From Acetobacteraceae bacterium (GTDB lineage Bacteria > Pseudomonadota > Alphaproteobacteria > Acetobacterales > Acetobacteraceae): DNA of 33,917 bases. Shown one piece after another: positions 1 to 7,985 of this stretch. The DNA lies in NCBI GenBank assembly GCA_947476855.1, contig CANJSR010000008.1, positions 1 through 33,917 of the forward strand, given 5' to 3'. A program made the position numbers and the translations under genes. The notes under the pieces were generated by a model. It was given only the letters and a program-made list of their open reading frames with translations, was not told the origin of the DNA and did not search any database. How positions within the stretch are numbered: position 1 is the stretch's first letter; each line of letters opens with the position of its first letter.

Positions 1-1505
1 GGTTCGGCAGTCGGTCCGAACCGCCGCATGTCGCGCGACCACCGGGCGGTTCGTGGCGCACCCTGGTGTTGGCGGCCTGCCTGATCGCCACCTTCATGGC
101 CGCGGTCGAAAGCTCCATCGTCGCCACCACGATACCGACGATCGTCGCCGACCTCGGCGGGTTCAACGCGTTCAGCTGGGTCTTCACGATCTATTTGCTG
201 ACCCAGGCGGTCAGCATCCCGGTCTATGGCAGGCTCGCCGACATGTATGGCCGGCGGCCGGTCATCTTCGCCGGTACCGGGCTGTTCCTGACCGGATCGG
301 CGCTTTGCGGCCTGGCCTGGGACATGCCCTCCCTGATCGTCTTCCGCGCGCTGGAGGGTTTCGGCGCCGGCGCCATCCAGCCGATCGCCGCCACCATCCT
401 GGGCGACATCTACACACCGACCGAGCGGGCGAAGGTCCAGGGCCTCGTGTCATCGGTCTTCGGCATCGCCGCCGTCATCGGCCCGTCGCTGGGCGCCTTC
501 CTGATCCAGTACATCACCTGGCGAGCGGTGTTCTGGGTGAACATCCCGATCGGGCTGCTGGCCATCGTCATGCTGGCCCTGTTCCTCAAGGAAAACGTCG
601 AGCACCGAAAACGCGGCATCGACTGGATCGGCTCCACCCTGCTGCTGGTCGCCTTCGGGTCCCTGATGGTCGCCCTCGTGCAGGGCGGGCAGCTTGGCGC
701 GCTGGCAGTGGCCGGACTGGTGGGCGTGGGAGTCGCCGCGCTGGTGGCGTTGTTCCTGCACGAGCGATCAACCGCCGAACCCATGCTGCCGCTGGAACTG
801 TGGCGGACCAACCGGCTGGTCGTCGTGGGAAGCCTGGGAAGCTGTTTCGCCGGGGCGGTGATGATGGGGGTCTCGGCCTTCCTGCCAGCCTATGTGCAGG
901 GGGCGATGGGCCACACGGCGCTGTCGGGCGGGCTGGTGCTGGGGGCGATGTCGGTCAGTTGGGCGCTGGCGAGCCTGTTCGCCGGCCGCCTGATGGCCCG
1001 CACGAGCTACCGGTCGGTCGCGATGTTGGGATCGGCGTCGCTGATCGCCGGCGGGCTGATGCTGGTCCTGCTGCGCCCCGACCACGGCCCGCTCTGGGCC
1101 AGTGTCGGGTCCTTCGTGATCGGCATCGGGATGGGGTTCTGCAACACGGTGTTCATCGTCTCGATCCAGGCTTCCGTGCCATGGCGGCAGCGGGGTGCGG
1201 CGACGTCGTCGAGCATGTTCCTCCGCTTCGTCGGCCAGGCGGTGGGCGCGGCGGGATGCGGGGCGGTGCTGAACGTGACGATGCGGGCGCTCGATCCGGC
1301 GGCGGCGGGGGCGGTGGACGGGATGCTCGATCCCGTCATCCGCGCGACGATCGCGCCGGAGGAGGTGGTCCGCCTGACCGCCATCCTCGCGGAGTCGCTG
1401 CGCAACACCTATGTCCTGGCCACGCTCCTGGCCGTCGTGACGCTGGTGATCTCGGCCGCCCTGCCCCGCGGGTTGAACCCGCGGATGCAGGTGAAGCCGG
1501 ACTGA
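1..1505 (+). CDS. MFS drug/proton antiporter, DHA2 (EmrB/QacA) type, 5' partial
   Basis: Inner-membrane exporter of the 14-helix DHA2 branch of the major facilitator superfamily, expected to expel drugs or organic metabolites using the proton gradient. The frame is open from the left edge with no stop, so the true start lies upstream; a GTG at 66 is the first in-frame start-like codon in the window, but it falls inside helix 1 and is unlikely to be real. The MFS motif A loop (GRLADMYGRRP) follows helix 2, and a motif-C-like segment (GIAAVIGPSLGAFL) sits in helix 5. Hydrophobic segments continue to the C-terminus, about 500 visible residues, which is normal for DHA2 proteins. It ends three bases before the stop of the convergent CoA-transferase gene. 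Substrate cannot be read from sequence. Family assignment is secure; any link to the neighbouring catabolic genes is inference. Confidence 0.9.
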   Translation, partial: FGSRSEPPHVARPPGGSWRTLVLAACLIATFMAAVESSIVATTIPTIVADLGGFNAFSWVFTIYLLTQAVSIPVYGRLADMYGRRPVIFAGTGLFLTGSALCGLAWDMPSLIVFRALEGFGAGAIQPIAATILGDIYTPTERAKVQGLVSSVFGIAAVIGPSLGAFLIQYITWRAVFWVNIPIGLLAIVMLALFLKENVEHRKRGIDWIGSTLLLVAFGSLMVALVQGGQLGALAVAGLVGVGVAALVALFLHERSTAEPMLPLELWRTNRLVVVGSLGSCFAGAVMMGVSAFLPAYVQGAMGHTALSGGLVLGAMSVSWALASLFAGRLMARTSYRSVAMLGSASLIAGGLMLVLLRPDHGPLWASVGSFVIGIGMGFCNTVFIVSIQASVPWRQRGAATSSSMFLRFVGQAVGAAGCGAVLNVTMRALDPAAAGAVDGMLDPVIRATIAPEEVVRLTAILAESLRNTYVLATLLAVVTLVISAALPRGLNPRMQVKPD

Positions 1506-1508
1506 CCG

Positions 1509-2732
1509 CTATTGCGCGCCGACGGCCTTCTTCTCCAGCAGGCCATCTATGCCGGCCTCGTCATAGCCGGCTTCCTTCAGGATTTCCCGCGTGTGCTGGC
1601 CGAGCAGCGGCGGCAGGCGATGGATGCCGGCGGGGCTGGCCGAGAACCGAGCCGGCGGGCGGGCCTGCATGATCTTGCCCTCGGTCGGGTGGTCGATCTC
1701 GGGGAACATGCCGACCGCCTTCAGATGCGGCTGTTCGGCGATCTCGGTCAGCTTGGCGAAGGCGGTGTGCGGGACGTCGATCGACAGCAGCAGTTCCTCC
1801 CACGCCTTCGTGGTCCGGGTGGGCGCGATCTCCCGCATCCGGTCATAGATGCGGTCGATGTTGCGGGCGCGCTGGACCGGATCCCGGACCGAGAATTCCT
1901 CGATGCACTCCGGATGCCCGACCGCCTCGAAGAACGCGCACCAGTTATCGCCCGAGTAGGGCAGCATGGTCAGCCAGCCGTCCTGGGTCCGCACCGGCCG
2001 GCGGGCCTTCATCCGGTTGTAGCCGGACGGCCCGATCGGCGGGACGAAAGCCAGGCCACCGAACATCTCGATGCTGTTGAACGCCGCCAGGGTTTCCAGC
2101 ATCGGCACCTCGACCATCTGGCCTTCGCCTGTGCGTTCGCGATGCAGCAGCGCCGCCGTCACGGCCGAGGTCAGCGCCATGCCGCAGAGCTTGTCGCCGA
2201 TCAGGCTGGGGACGAAGGCGGGCTCCTCATCCGTGCCCATGGCGGAGGCGAAGCCCGAGGCTGCCTGGATGATCTCATCAAAGGCCGGGCGGGCACGCCA
2301 GGGGCCGTCCTGGCCGAAGCCGGTCGCCACCGCATAGATCAGCTTCGGGTTCAGTTCCTTGCAGACCTCGTAGCTGAAGCCCAGGCGGGCGAGGCCGGCG
2401 GGGCGGATATTGCTGACCAGCGCGTCGACGGTCGGGATCAGGCGGCGCAGCACCTCCTTCGCGTCTTCATTCTTCAGGTCGAGCGCGATGCTCCGCTTGT
2501 TGCGGTTCACCGCCATGAACTGGCCGCTCATGCCGCGGTTGCGGAACTGGCCGGAGTTGCGCCAGGTGTCGCCGGTCAGGGTTTCCACCTTGATGATCTC
2601 GGCCCCCCAGTCGCCCAGGGTCTGCGTGCCGAACGGCCCGAACAGCACGGTGGTCAGGTCGAGGATACGGAAGCCCTTGAGGGGGCCGGTTGGCAGCGGT
2701 CCGTTCGGGCTGGTCGTGGAGGGCTCGGTCAT
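1509..2732 (-). CDS. CaiB/BaiF family class III CoA-transferase
   Basis: Moves CoA between an acyl-CoA donor and a free carboxylic acid, forming an aspartyl-CoA thioester on the enzyme. The 407-residue length is typical. The N-terminus carries the family opening (GPLKGFRILDLTTVLFGPFG) and GDWGAEIIKVE, then NKRSIALDLK, a VSNIRPAGLARLG segment and a GFGQDGP turn. The catalytic aspartate is expected in FDEIIQAASG. The frame could extend upstream to 2873, but the ATG at 2732 is preferred: homology starts just after it, and an AAGGA stands ten bases upstream. The gene is divergent from an FAD-dependent dehydrogenase with about 150 bp between starts, so the two may share a control region and act on the same acid, one activating it and the other oxidising it. 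The acid is unknown. Confidence 0.93.
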   Translation of the reverse strand: MTEPSTTSPNGPLPTGPLKGFRILDLTTVLFGPFGTQTLGDWGAEIIKVETLTGDTWRNSGQFRNRGMSGQFMAVNRNKRSIALDLKNEDAKEVLRRLIPTVDALVSNIRPAGLARLGFSYEVCKELNPKLIYAVATGFGQDGPWRARPAFDEIIQAASGFASAMGTDEEPAFVPSLIGDKLCGMALTSAVTAALLHRERTGEGQMVEVPMLETLAAFNSIEMFGGLAFVPPIGPSGYNRMKARRPVRTQDGWLTMLPYSGDNWCAFFEAVGHPECIEEFSVRDPVQRARNIDRIYDRMREIAPTRTTKAWEELLLSIDVPHTAFAKLTEIAEQPHLKAVGMFPEIDHPTEGKIMQARPPARFSASPAGIHRLPPLLGQHTREILKEAGYDEAGIDGLLEKKAVGAQ

Positions 2733-2844
2733 CGCGGGTCGGTCCTTGGTCGGTTTTGCGGCAGGATAATGGACACCGCGGCGGGTGGCGACAGGCGCAG
2801 GCCGCGAAACCGCGAGCCGGCTTCGTTGACAACACCCCGGGCCG

Positions 2845-2860
2845 CCGGCATCCATGCCGG
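2845..2860. promoter_or_regulatory. 16-bp palindrome in the divergent CoA-transferase / dehydrogenase control region
   Basis: CCGGCAT-CC-ATGCCGG is a perfect 7-bp inverted repeat with a two-base spacer. It ends 21 bases upstream of the dehydrogenase ATG, inside the 149-bp region between two divergent starts. As DNA it could be an operator for a dimeric regulator; as RNA it could form a 6-bp stem with a four-base loop in the dehydrogenase leader. No regulator gene lies beside it in the window, so function is inference. Confidence 0.4.
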
Positions 2861-2881
2861 ACGAACGGGGCAAAGACCGCG

Positions 2882-4291
2882 ATGCACACGGTGGAATTCG
2901 ATCTTGTCGTGGTGGGGGGCGGCCTGGCTGGCCTGGTCGCGGGAACCCGCGCCGCCGAACGCGGGCTGCGCGTGCTGGTGCTGGAGAAGGGCTCCGACCC
3001 GCGCTACCCCTGCAACACCCGCTGGTCCGGCGGGATCATCCATGTCGGCTATGTCGACCCGAAGGAGCCGCCGGACGCCATCCGAGCCGGCATCGCCCGC
3101 AACACCTTCGGCCACACCGATCCAGCGCTGGCCGAGGTCCTGGTCTCCGAAACGCCCCGCGTCATCGACTGGCTGCGCGCCCAGGGCGGCCGCTTCATCC
3201 GTGCCGGCGCCGTTGCCTGGCAGAACTGGATGATGGCCCCGCCGCGGCCGCTGGTCGCCGGCCTCGACTGGCAGGGCCGAGGCCCCGACGTCATGCTCCG
3301 GCTGCTGGGCGATCAGTTGCGCAAGCGCGGCGGCACGCTCCGCCTCGGCATCCGCGCCAGCCGGTTGATCATGGATAACGGGCGCTGCGCCGGGATCGAG
3401 GCCGATGACGGCACGCGCATCGCCGCTCATGCCGTCGTGCTCGCCGATGGCGGGTTCCAGGGCAATGTCGCCATGCTGCGCGACCACCTCATGCAGGTGC
3501 CCGAGCAGGTGAAGCAGCGCGGCGCCTCGACCGGCGTCGGCGACGGGCTGCGGATGGCGCGTGAAGTGGGCGCGTCGATCACCGGACTGGAAAGCTTCTA
3601 CGGTCATCTTCTGTCGCGCGATTCGATGGTCAACGACCGCGTCTGGCCCTATCCGGAGCTGGACGGCATCGCCTCCGCCGGGATCGTGGTGAATGACGCC
3701 GGGATGCGGCCGATGAACGAGGGCCTGGGCGGCATCCACATGGCCAATATGCTGGCCCGGTCGGCGGCACCGCTGTCCGCGACGCTCGTCTTCGACAGCG
3801 CGATCTGGAACGGGCCGGGGAAGTCGGCGCGCATTCCCGCCAATCCGGAACTGGTCCGCGCCGGCGGCACCGTGCATCGGGCCGATACGCTAGCCGAATT
3901 GGCGCGCATGGCCGGGATCGACCCCGACGGCCTGGCCCGCACCGTCGCCGCCTACAACGCCGCGTGCGGCGCCGGCCGGCTGGGCGAACTGGACCCGCCG
4001 CGCGCCACCGACCGCTACAAGGCCATGCCGATCGCCACCGGGCCCTTCTTCGCCATCCCCGCCTGCGCGGGCATCACCTACACGATGGGCGGCATCACGA
4101 TCGACGCCGACGCCCGTGTCCGGCACGAGAGTGGCGCGGTCATCCCCGGCCTCTATGCCGCCGGGGCCACCACGGGCGGGATCGAGGGCGGCCCCTCGAT
4201 CGGCTATACCGGGGGCCTGTCCAAGGCCGCCGTCTTCGGTTTCCGGGCGGCGGAGCACGCCGCGACCCTCTGCAAGGACATGCCGCGATGA
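2882..4291 (+). CDS. FAD-dependent dehydrogenase, fumarate reductase/tricarballylate dehydrogenase type
   Basis: FAD_binding_2 family flavoprotein (469 residues), the fold shared by the succinate dehydrogenase/fumarate reductase flavoprotein, 3-ketosteroid dehydrogenases and TcuA-type tricarballylate dehydrogenases. The N-terminus has the dinucleotide-binding GGGLAGLVAG loop followed by an acidic end of strand 2 (VLVLEKG). Further family marks are the GFQGN segment, STGVGDGLRMA, and the C-terminal FAD closure GLYAAGATTGGIEGG then GYTGGLSKAAVFG. The ATG at 2882 is preferred over longer frames because the Rossmann strand begins seven residues later and GGGGCAAAG lies upstream. Its stop overlaps the next start (ATGA), so the two are translationally coupled. 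Overall it most resembles TcuA-like enzymes, but the substrate cannot be fixed from the sequence alone. Confidence 0.88.
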   Translation: MHTVEFDLVVVGGGLAGLVAGTRAAERGLRVLVLEKGSDPRYPCNTRWSGGIIHVGYVDPKEPPDAIRAGIARNTFGHTDPALAEVLVSETPRVIDWLRAQGGRFIRAGAVAWQNWMMAPPRPLVAGLDWQGRGPDVMLRLLGDQLRKRGGTLRLGIRASRLIMDNGRCAGIEADDGTRIAAHAVVLADGGFQGNVAMLRDHLMQVPEQVKQRGASTGVGDGLRMAREVGASITGLESFYGHLLSRDSMVNDRVWPYPELDGIASAGIVVNDAGMRPMNEGLGGIHMANMLARSAAPLSATLVFDSAIWNGPGKSARIPANPELVRAGGTVHRADTLAELARMAGIDPDGLARTVAAYNAACGAGRLGELDPPRATDRYKAMPIATGPFFAIPACAGITYTMGGITIDADARVRHESGAVIPGLYAAGATTGGIEGGPSIGYTGGLSKAAVFGFRAAEHAATLCKDMPR

Positions 4292-4794
4292 TCTACATGG
4301 TCGAAATGGCGCTGATCGACCTCTCCCGCCGGGTCGAGTGGGATGCCTGGTACCTGTCCCACATGAAGATGCTGATCTCGATCCCCGGCATCCGCGCGAC
4401 CCAGCGGTTCGAGAGCCTGACACCCCATTCCTCTCCGTTCGTGGCGCTGCACCAGGTCACCGGGCCGGATGTGTTCACCTCCGACGCCTACCGCGCCAAG
4501 GCAGGCCCCGGCGGCACCGGGGTCTGGAAGGACCGGATGAACAACTGGCACCGCAATGTCCTGTCCGGCATCGACCAGACGCCCGACGTGCCGATGGGCG
4601 GCGCGTTGGTGGTGGTCGAGCACGGAGCGAACGTACCCGTCTCCGTGCAATGGGCCGAACCGGTGGGGCTGGATCGCAGCATCGTCCGCCGCGGCTTCGC
4701 GGTGGTTTCCCGGCGCGCCGAGGCGGAACCCCTGGCCCGACTGCCCGGCGTGCGGGTCTGCCTGCCGCTGACACCCCGGCTGGTCGCGGCCTGA
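4288..4794 (+). CDS. Uncharacterised protein coupled to the FAD dehydrogenase, possibly EthD-like dimeric alpha/beta barrel
   Basis: A 168-residue soluble protein of unknown function. Its ATG overlaps the dehydrogenase stop in an ATGA, which argues for coupled synthesis and a shared role. The opening (hydrophobic strand, then an EWDAWYLSHMK helix, then a PGIRATQRFE strand) and the second half with strands VSVQW and RGFAVVSRR suggest a ferredoxin-like dimeric alpha/beta barrel resembling EthD or stress-response A/B barrels. Such proteins often accompany oxidoreductases of aromatic or alicyclic degradation. This is a fold-level guess from the strand/helix pattern rather than a recognised family. 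No signal peptide or membrane helix is visible. Confidence 0.75.
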   Translation: MIYMVEMALIDLSRRVEWDAWYLSHMKMLISIPGIRATQRFESLTPHSSPFVALHQVTGPDVFTSDAYRAKAGPGGTGVWKDRMNNWHRNVLSGIDQTPDVPMGGALVVVEHGANVPVSVQWAEPVGLDRSIVRRGFAVVSRRAEAEPLARLPGVRVCLPLTPRLVAA

Positions 4795-4797
4795 TCC

Positions 4798-5055
4798 ATG
4801 TCCGACCAGGGGTATCCCGAACCGGAGAGCGCCGACGCCCCCTACCCCGCGGTGCGCCTGCTGCGCCGGCATGGCAACACGATTGCGATCGTGTTCGGTG
4901 TCGTGCCCGCTTTGGCTGGGCTGTGGGGGATGGTCGCCACCGGACAGCCCGGCTGGCTGGCCGCCGGCATCGCCGCCGGGGCGGCCATCGGCTTCCTGAT
5001 GCGGAGCTATGTCGAACTGGTCCGCATCATCGCCGACATGCTTCTGCCCCGCTGA
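4798..5055 (+). CDS. Small membrane protein, hypothetical
   Basis: An 85-residue protein starting three bases after the stop of the preceding gene, so probably the last gene of the dehydrogenase operon. An acidic, proline-rich N-terminal stretch of about 25 residues precedes a basic patch (RLLRRHGN) and two likely membrane helices, roughly residues 28-48 and 51-70, the second Ala/Gly-rich (AAGIAAGAAIGFLM). No family recognised. GC-rich codon use matches its neighbours. It could be a membrane anchor or electron-transfer partner for the flavoprotein, but only operon position supports that. Confidence 0.65.
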   Translation: MSDQGYPEPESADAPYPAVRLLRRHGNTIAIVFGVVPALAGLWGMVATGQPGWLAAGIAAGAAIGFLMRSYVELVRIIADMLLPR

Positions 5056-5108
5056 CCCCAGGGGCGCCATTCCCGTTGGCCGCCGTGGTCTGAACGTGGA
5101 AAGGCGTC

Positions 5109-6254
5109 CTACCAGCACCAGTCCCGTTCGGCGGGATGCACCCAGATCCCCGCCTCCGCCAGCCGGGGCAGAACCAGGCGGCCGAACAGTTCGACCTCGG
5201 ACGCGTGCCAGAGCGGGAAGGTCAGCGCCACCCCGCGCACCCCATATTCCCGATACAGCCCGATCAGCGTCGCCGCCACGCGGTCCGGCCCGCCATGCGC
5301 CTGCAACCCGCCCGAGACCAGGCCAACCTGCCGCATGTCGTTCTCGGAGTAGCGGGCGTAGATATCCTCGTAGGTCGTGCTGAGCGCGCTGATGAACTTC
5401 AGATACTCGGCCACCGCCGGCAGATGCACGCTCGCCTTCAGTTCGCCCGAGACCCGGTCCGCCTCGGCGTCCGTCTCCCGCACCAGCACGCTGACATGGA
5501 CCTGCAGGCTGACGGTCCGTCCCCGTTCCGCCGCCTGCGCGCCGATATCATCCATCGCCGCGCGCACGGTGTCCCGCGGGGTGCGACCCGGCATGAAGAT
5601 CGTGTCGGCATGGTGCGCGGCAAAGCGGCGCCCGGCGGGGGAGGCTCCGGCGCTGACGATCAACGGCATCGGCCGCTGCACCGTACGCGGCCCGACGACC
5701 TTGCCGTGCACCTGGTAATACGGGCCCTCGTGATCCACCTGCTCCCCGGACCACAGCGCGCGCAGCAGCGCCATTGCCTCATGCGCCGCGTCGTAGCGGG
5801 CATCGTGGTCGATCCGGCCGAATTCATTGCTGATCAGCCCGGCCGAGGACGACGTCCCGGTCACGACATTCAGCCCCCACCGTCCGCCGCTGAGCGCATC
5901 GAGCGTCGCGCCCATCCGCGCGACCTGCACCGGATGAAACAGCGATGTATGGATGGTCGTGATGATGCCGATCCGCCGGGTGACCGCGGCGATGGCGCCA
6001 CCCAGGACCGGAGAAAACAAATAGGGATCACGCCAGCCGATCCGGCTCGATTCCGGTCCATAGGGTAGCCAGCTATCGGCCATGAACAGGTAGTCGAACC
6101 CGGCCGCCTCACAAGCCGAGGCCAGGTTCGTGTGGGTCTGGATGTCCAGCAGGTCCGGATTGAGCTCCGGACTGCGCGCCGAACCGAAATGGACGTTCGC
6201 GTTGGGATGGAACAGGCCCACCCGCAGCCCGTCATCGGTGCCCTTGGCCTTCAT
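5109..6254 (-). CDS. LLM-class flavin-dependent monooxygenase
   Basis: Bacterial-luciferase-like TIM-barrel monooxygenase (381 residues) expected to use reduced FMN from a separate reductase. The sequence resembles the SsuD/NtaA/RutA-type branch: the N-terminus holds the GLFHPNANVHFG strand, an ACEAAGFDYLFMADSW helix-strand, the TTIHTSLFHPVQVARMGATL segment, and the diagnostic SGGRWGLNVVTG followed by NEFG. The VSAGASPAGRRFAA segment probably binds the FMN phosphate, and late residues include GVRGVALTFPL. The frame could start at 6338, but the ATG at 6254 is preferred, as homology begins about ten residues later and GGGAG lies ten bases upstream. It converges on the small membrane protein gene with 53 bp between stops. 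Likely substrates are sulfonates, nitrilotriacetate-like or heterocyclic compounds; none can be chosen here. Confidence 0.9.
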   Translation of the reverse strand: MKAKGTDDGLRVGLFHPNANVHFGSARSPELNPDLLDIQTHTNLASACEAAGFDYLFMADSWLPYGPESSRIGWRDPYLFSPVLGGAIAAVTRRIGIITTIHTSLFHPVQVARMGATLDALSGGRWGLNVVTGTSSSAGLISNEFGRIDHDARYDAAHEAMALLRALWSGEQVDHEGPYYQVHGKVVGPRTVQRPMPLIVSAGASPAGRRFAAHHADTIFMPGRTPRDTVRAAMDDIGAQAAERGRTVSLQVHVSVLVRETDAEADRVSGELKASVHLPAVAEYLKFISALSTTYEDIYARYSENDMRQVGLVSGGLQAHGGPDRVAATLIGLYREYGVRGVALTFPLWHASEVELFGRLVLPRLAEAGIWVHPAERDWCW

Positions 6255-6355
6255 CCGATCGTCGCTCCCGCCTGGCCGTGAAACCCTTGCGACGGCCCAT
6301 CCCCCTCGCCCTGACCGGGCCAAGAGAACGTGCCCCATCGCCTGAACGCAGGATC

Positions 6356-6386
6356 GACGGCCCGCGCCGTTTCCGCGCGGGCCGTC
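6356..6386 (-). terminator. 12-bp perfect GC hairpin just after the DUF169 stop codon
   Basis: GACGGCCCGCGC (6356-6367) pairs perfectly with GCGCGGGCCGTC (6375-6386) around a seven-base loop. It begins six bases beyond the stop of the minus-strand DUF169 gene. There is no clear T-tract on that side, so this may be an imperfect intrinsic terminator or an mRNA 3'-end stabilising stem. Confidence 0.6.
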
Positions 6387-6392
6387 CCGTCG

Positions 6393-7172
6393 TTATGCCG
6401 CCGGACGCTTATCCGGATAGCTCACGCCCATCCCGGCGCGCACGTCCTGCTGGATGCCGTATTGCGGGAATGGATAGCGGAACCCGTTGCGGGCCAGCGC
6501 CTCCATCCCGGTGATCGCCTGCGCGAGCGCCTCGGGCGGCAGCGCCATCAACATCTCGTCATCCAGCACGCCGCCATACCGCCGTTCGGCGAAGCACGGG
6601 ATCGACAGGCTCGGCTCCCGGGTCTTCAGCGCTCGGCCCCAGGAGTCGGCGCAGGCCGATTCGCCCACGACGCTCCAGTCAAACCGCTTGTAGCCGGCCC
6701 ATTGCAGGCCGTTGATGAAATACATCATCGCCCCGGGCGTCGCGTAGAACAGGGCGATGTCGGGCGGATCGAGCCGGCCGCTGCCCAAGGGCGACACGAC
6801 CATCGCCTCATACTTGCCGTCCTCGACGCAGTTCATGGCGGACTGGTGCGCGCCGGCATCCTCGGGCGTGCTGTACCAGACGCCGACCATGTGCTGGCCG
6901 CTCTTCCACTTGTCGTCCTTGCCATTCCCCAGCCCGATCACCGCGCGGCATTGCGCGCCCACCAGGTCCTCGGCCGTCACGCCGACGGTCCAGCCCAGGC
7001 GAGCGGCCTGCGCTACGACCTGGTCGAAGGCATGGACAGCCTTGGGGCGCCGGATGCGGGGGATCGCCTCCATGTCCTCCTTGCGCTCGAACAGCTTCAT
7101 CGCGAAGGGCGGGTTCCGCAGCTTCAGCAGGCGTTCGAGATCGGCGACGACTTTCGCCCAGTTCATGGTCAT
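6393..7172 (-). CDS. DUF169 family protein
   Basis: A 259-residue cytoplasmic protein that I recognise as DUF169 (COG2043-like), a family of unknown function. Landmarks are the opening NPPFAMKLFER, the AVHAFDQVVAQAARLG helix, the GAQCRAVIGLG cysteine segment, PLGSGRLDPPDIALFYATPG, and the GESACADSWGRAL cysteine segment followed by LSIPCFAERRYGG. Three cysteines stand in conserved-looking contexts, compatible with metal or cofactor binding, but this is unproven. The ATG at 7172 is chosen because AGAGGGA lies seven bases upstream; an in-frame ATG at 7190 has no such site. It is divergent from the cupin gene across a 306-bp region containing an FNR/FixK box and followed by a strong hairpin. Confidence 0.82.
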   Translation of the reverse strand: MTMNWAKVVADLERLLKLRNPPFAMKLFERKEDMEAIPRIRRPKAVHAFDQVVAQAARLGWTVGVTAEDLVGAQCRAVIGLGNGKDDKWKSGQHMVGVWYSTPEDAGAHQSAMNCVEDGKYEAMVVSPLGSGRLDPPDIALFYATPGAMMYFINGLQWAGYKRFDWSVVGESACADSWGRALKTREPSLSIPCFAERRYGGVLDDEMLMALPPEALAQAITGMEALARNGFRYPFPQYGIQQDVRAGMGVSYPDKRPAA

Positions 7173-7478
7173 CTTGGTGTCCCTCTGCATTCCACGACGT
7201 CGTTCATGGCGCGGGCCGAACGCGGCGGACAGTGGCGCCATGCTTCCGCCCGCCCGTGTTCCATACCAGCCCGGCGCGATCGATCAACCCGGGCACCGGT
7301 TCGGCATCCGGCAGGATAGCCCCGGTCCGGGCCTGTTTCCATCACGGGACCGCCGGCACGAAAGGCGCCAACTGTCTTGATCTGAATCAACGACGCGATC
7401 CGCGCCACCGGTCATCTCTTTTCACAACGCAGTGTCGGCGCAGGTCGTTCCGGCCCGACTGCAGGATGGAGGACCTCC
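7173..7478. other. 306-bp divergent intergenic region between DUF169 and cupin genes
   Basis: No gene is supported here. The region holds the ribosome site of the DUF169 gene at the left end, the FNR/FixK-type box at 7377-7390, and the hairpin over the cupin ribosome site at the right end. Short frames crossing it have no recognisable product. Confidence 0.7.
7377..7390. promoter_or_regulatory. FNR/FixK-type anaerobox (TTGAT-N4-ATCAA)
   Basis: TTGATCTGAATCAA is an exact match to the FNR/FixK consensus TTGAT-N4-ATCAA recognised by CRP/FNR-family oxygen or nitric-oxide regulators. Its centre is 95 bases upstream of the cupin ATG. Class II activation (centre near -41.5) would place a transcription start near 7425 on the plus strand. 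It lies 205 bases from the DUF169 start on the other side, so control of either or both genes is possible. The match is seen; regulation is inferred. Confidence 0.7.
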
Positions 7479-7480
7479 AT
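7466..7480 (+). promoter_or_regulatory. Hairpin enclosing Shine-Dalgarno and start codon of the cupin gene
   Basis: ATGGAGG-A-CCTCCAT is an exact inverted repeat containing the only good Shine-Dalgarno sequence (GGAGG) and the first two bases of the ATG at 7479. In RNA, ATGGAG can pair with CTCCAT around a three-base GAC loop, hiding both initiation signals. That could damp translation or make it depend on an unfolding event. Confidence 0.5.
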
Positions 7481-7982
7481 GGCCTACACACTCTCACAAC
7501 TCAGCGATGACATCCGTTCGGCGTTGCAGGCCGATCCCGGACCGGCCGGCAAGCAGGCGGTCTGCGCCGCGGTGTCCAAGGCACTGGTCGACCCGGCCTT
7601 CATCAACCAGCATCTGACCGCCGATCAGTGTCGCCCACGCAAGGTGCTCTACGAAGACCCCACACTCGGCTTTTGCATCTGCGGCCATGTCTATGAAAAC
7701 GCGGCCGACGGCGCCCCGCACGACCACGGCACAAGCTGGGCGATCTACGGCCTGGCCGTCGGCGATACCGAAATGACCGACTGGAAGATCGTCAAGCCAG
7801 GCGATGGCACGAACCCGATCCTGGTGGAGCGTGAACGCAGCTACGTCCTCAAGCCCGGGGACGCGCACTTCTATCCGACCGGCTTCGTGCATTCGCCAAA
7901 GCGCTCGGGCCCGACCAAGCTGATCCGAATCGAGGGGGGCAACCTCGACCGCATCCAGCGGTCGAACATCCGAGCCGCCTGA
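7479..7982 (+). CDS. Cupin protein, thiol/cysteine-dioxygenase-like
   Basis: A 167-residue single-domain cupin. The metal site follows the 3-His pattern of cysteine-dioxygenase-like enzymes: His80 and His82 in APHDHGTSWAIYG, with His138 in FYPTGFVHSP. A further histidine, His130, sits just before that motif. An N-terminal helical region of about 50 residues precedes the barrel, as in predicted metal-dependent enzymes of the double-stranded beta-helix superfamily. The FCICGHVYE strand has two cysteines. The likely role is O2-dependent oxidation of a thiol or small organic acid by non-heme iron. The gene has an upstream FNR/FixK box and a start region buried in a hairpin, so expression may respond to low oxygen. 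It ends three bases before the stop of the convergent MFS gene. Substrate unknown. Confidence 0.82.
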   Translation: MAYTLSQLSDDIRSALQADPGPAGKQAVCAAVSKALVDPAFINQHLTADQCRPRKVLYEDPTLGFCICGHVYENAADGAPHDHGTSWAIYGLAVGDTEMTDWKIVKPGDGTNPILVERERSYVLKPGDAHFYPTGFVHSPKRSGPTKLIRIEGGNLDRIQRSNIRAA

Positions 7983-7985
7983 TCG

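Noticed and set aside
1512..3233. 573-codon plus-strand open frame opposite the CoA-transferase gene
   Set aside because: It overlaps two well-supported genes, has Arg/Gly/Ala-rich composition typical of antisense frames in GC-rich DNA, and shows no family motif.
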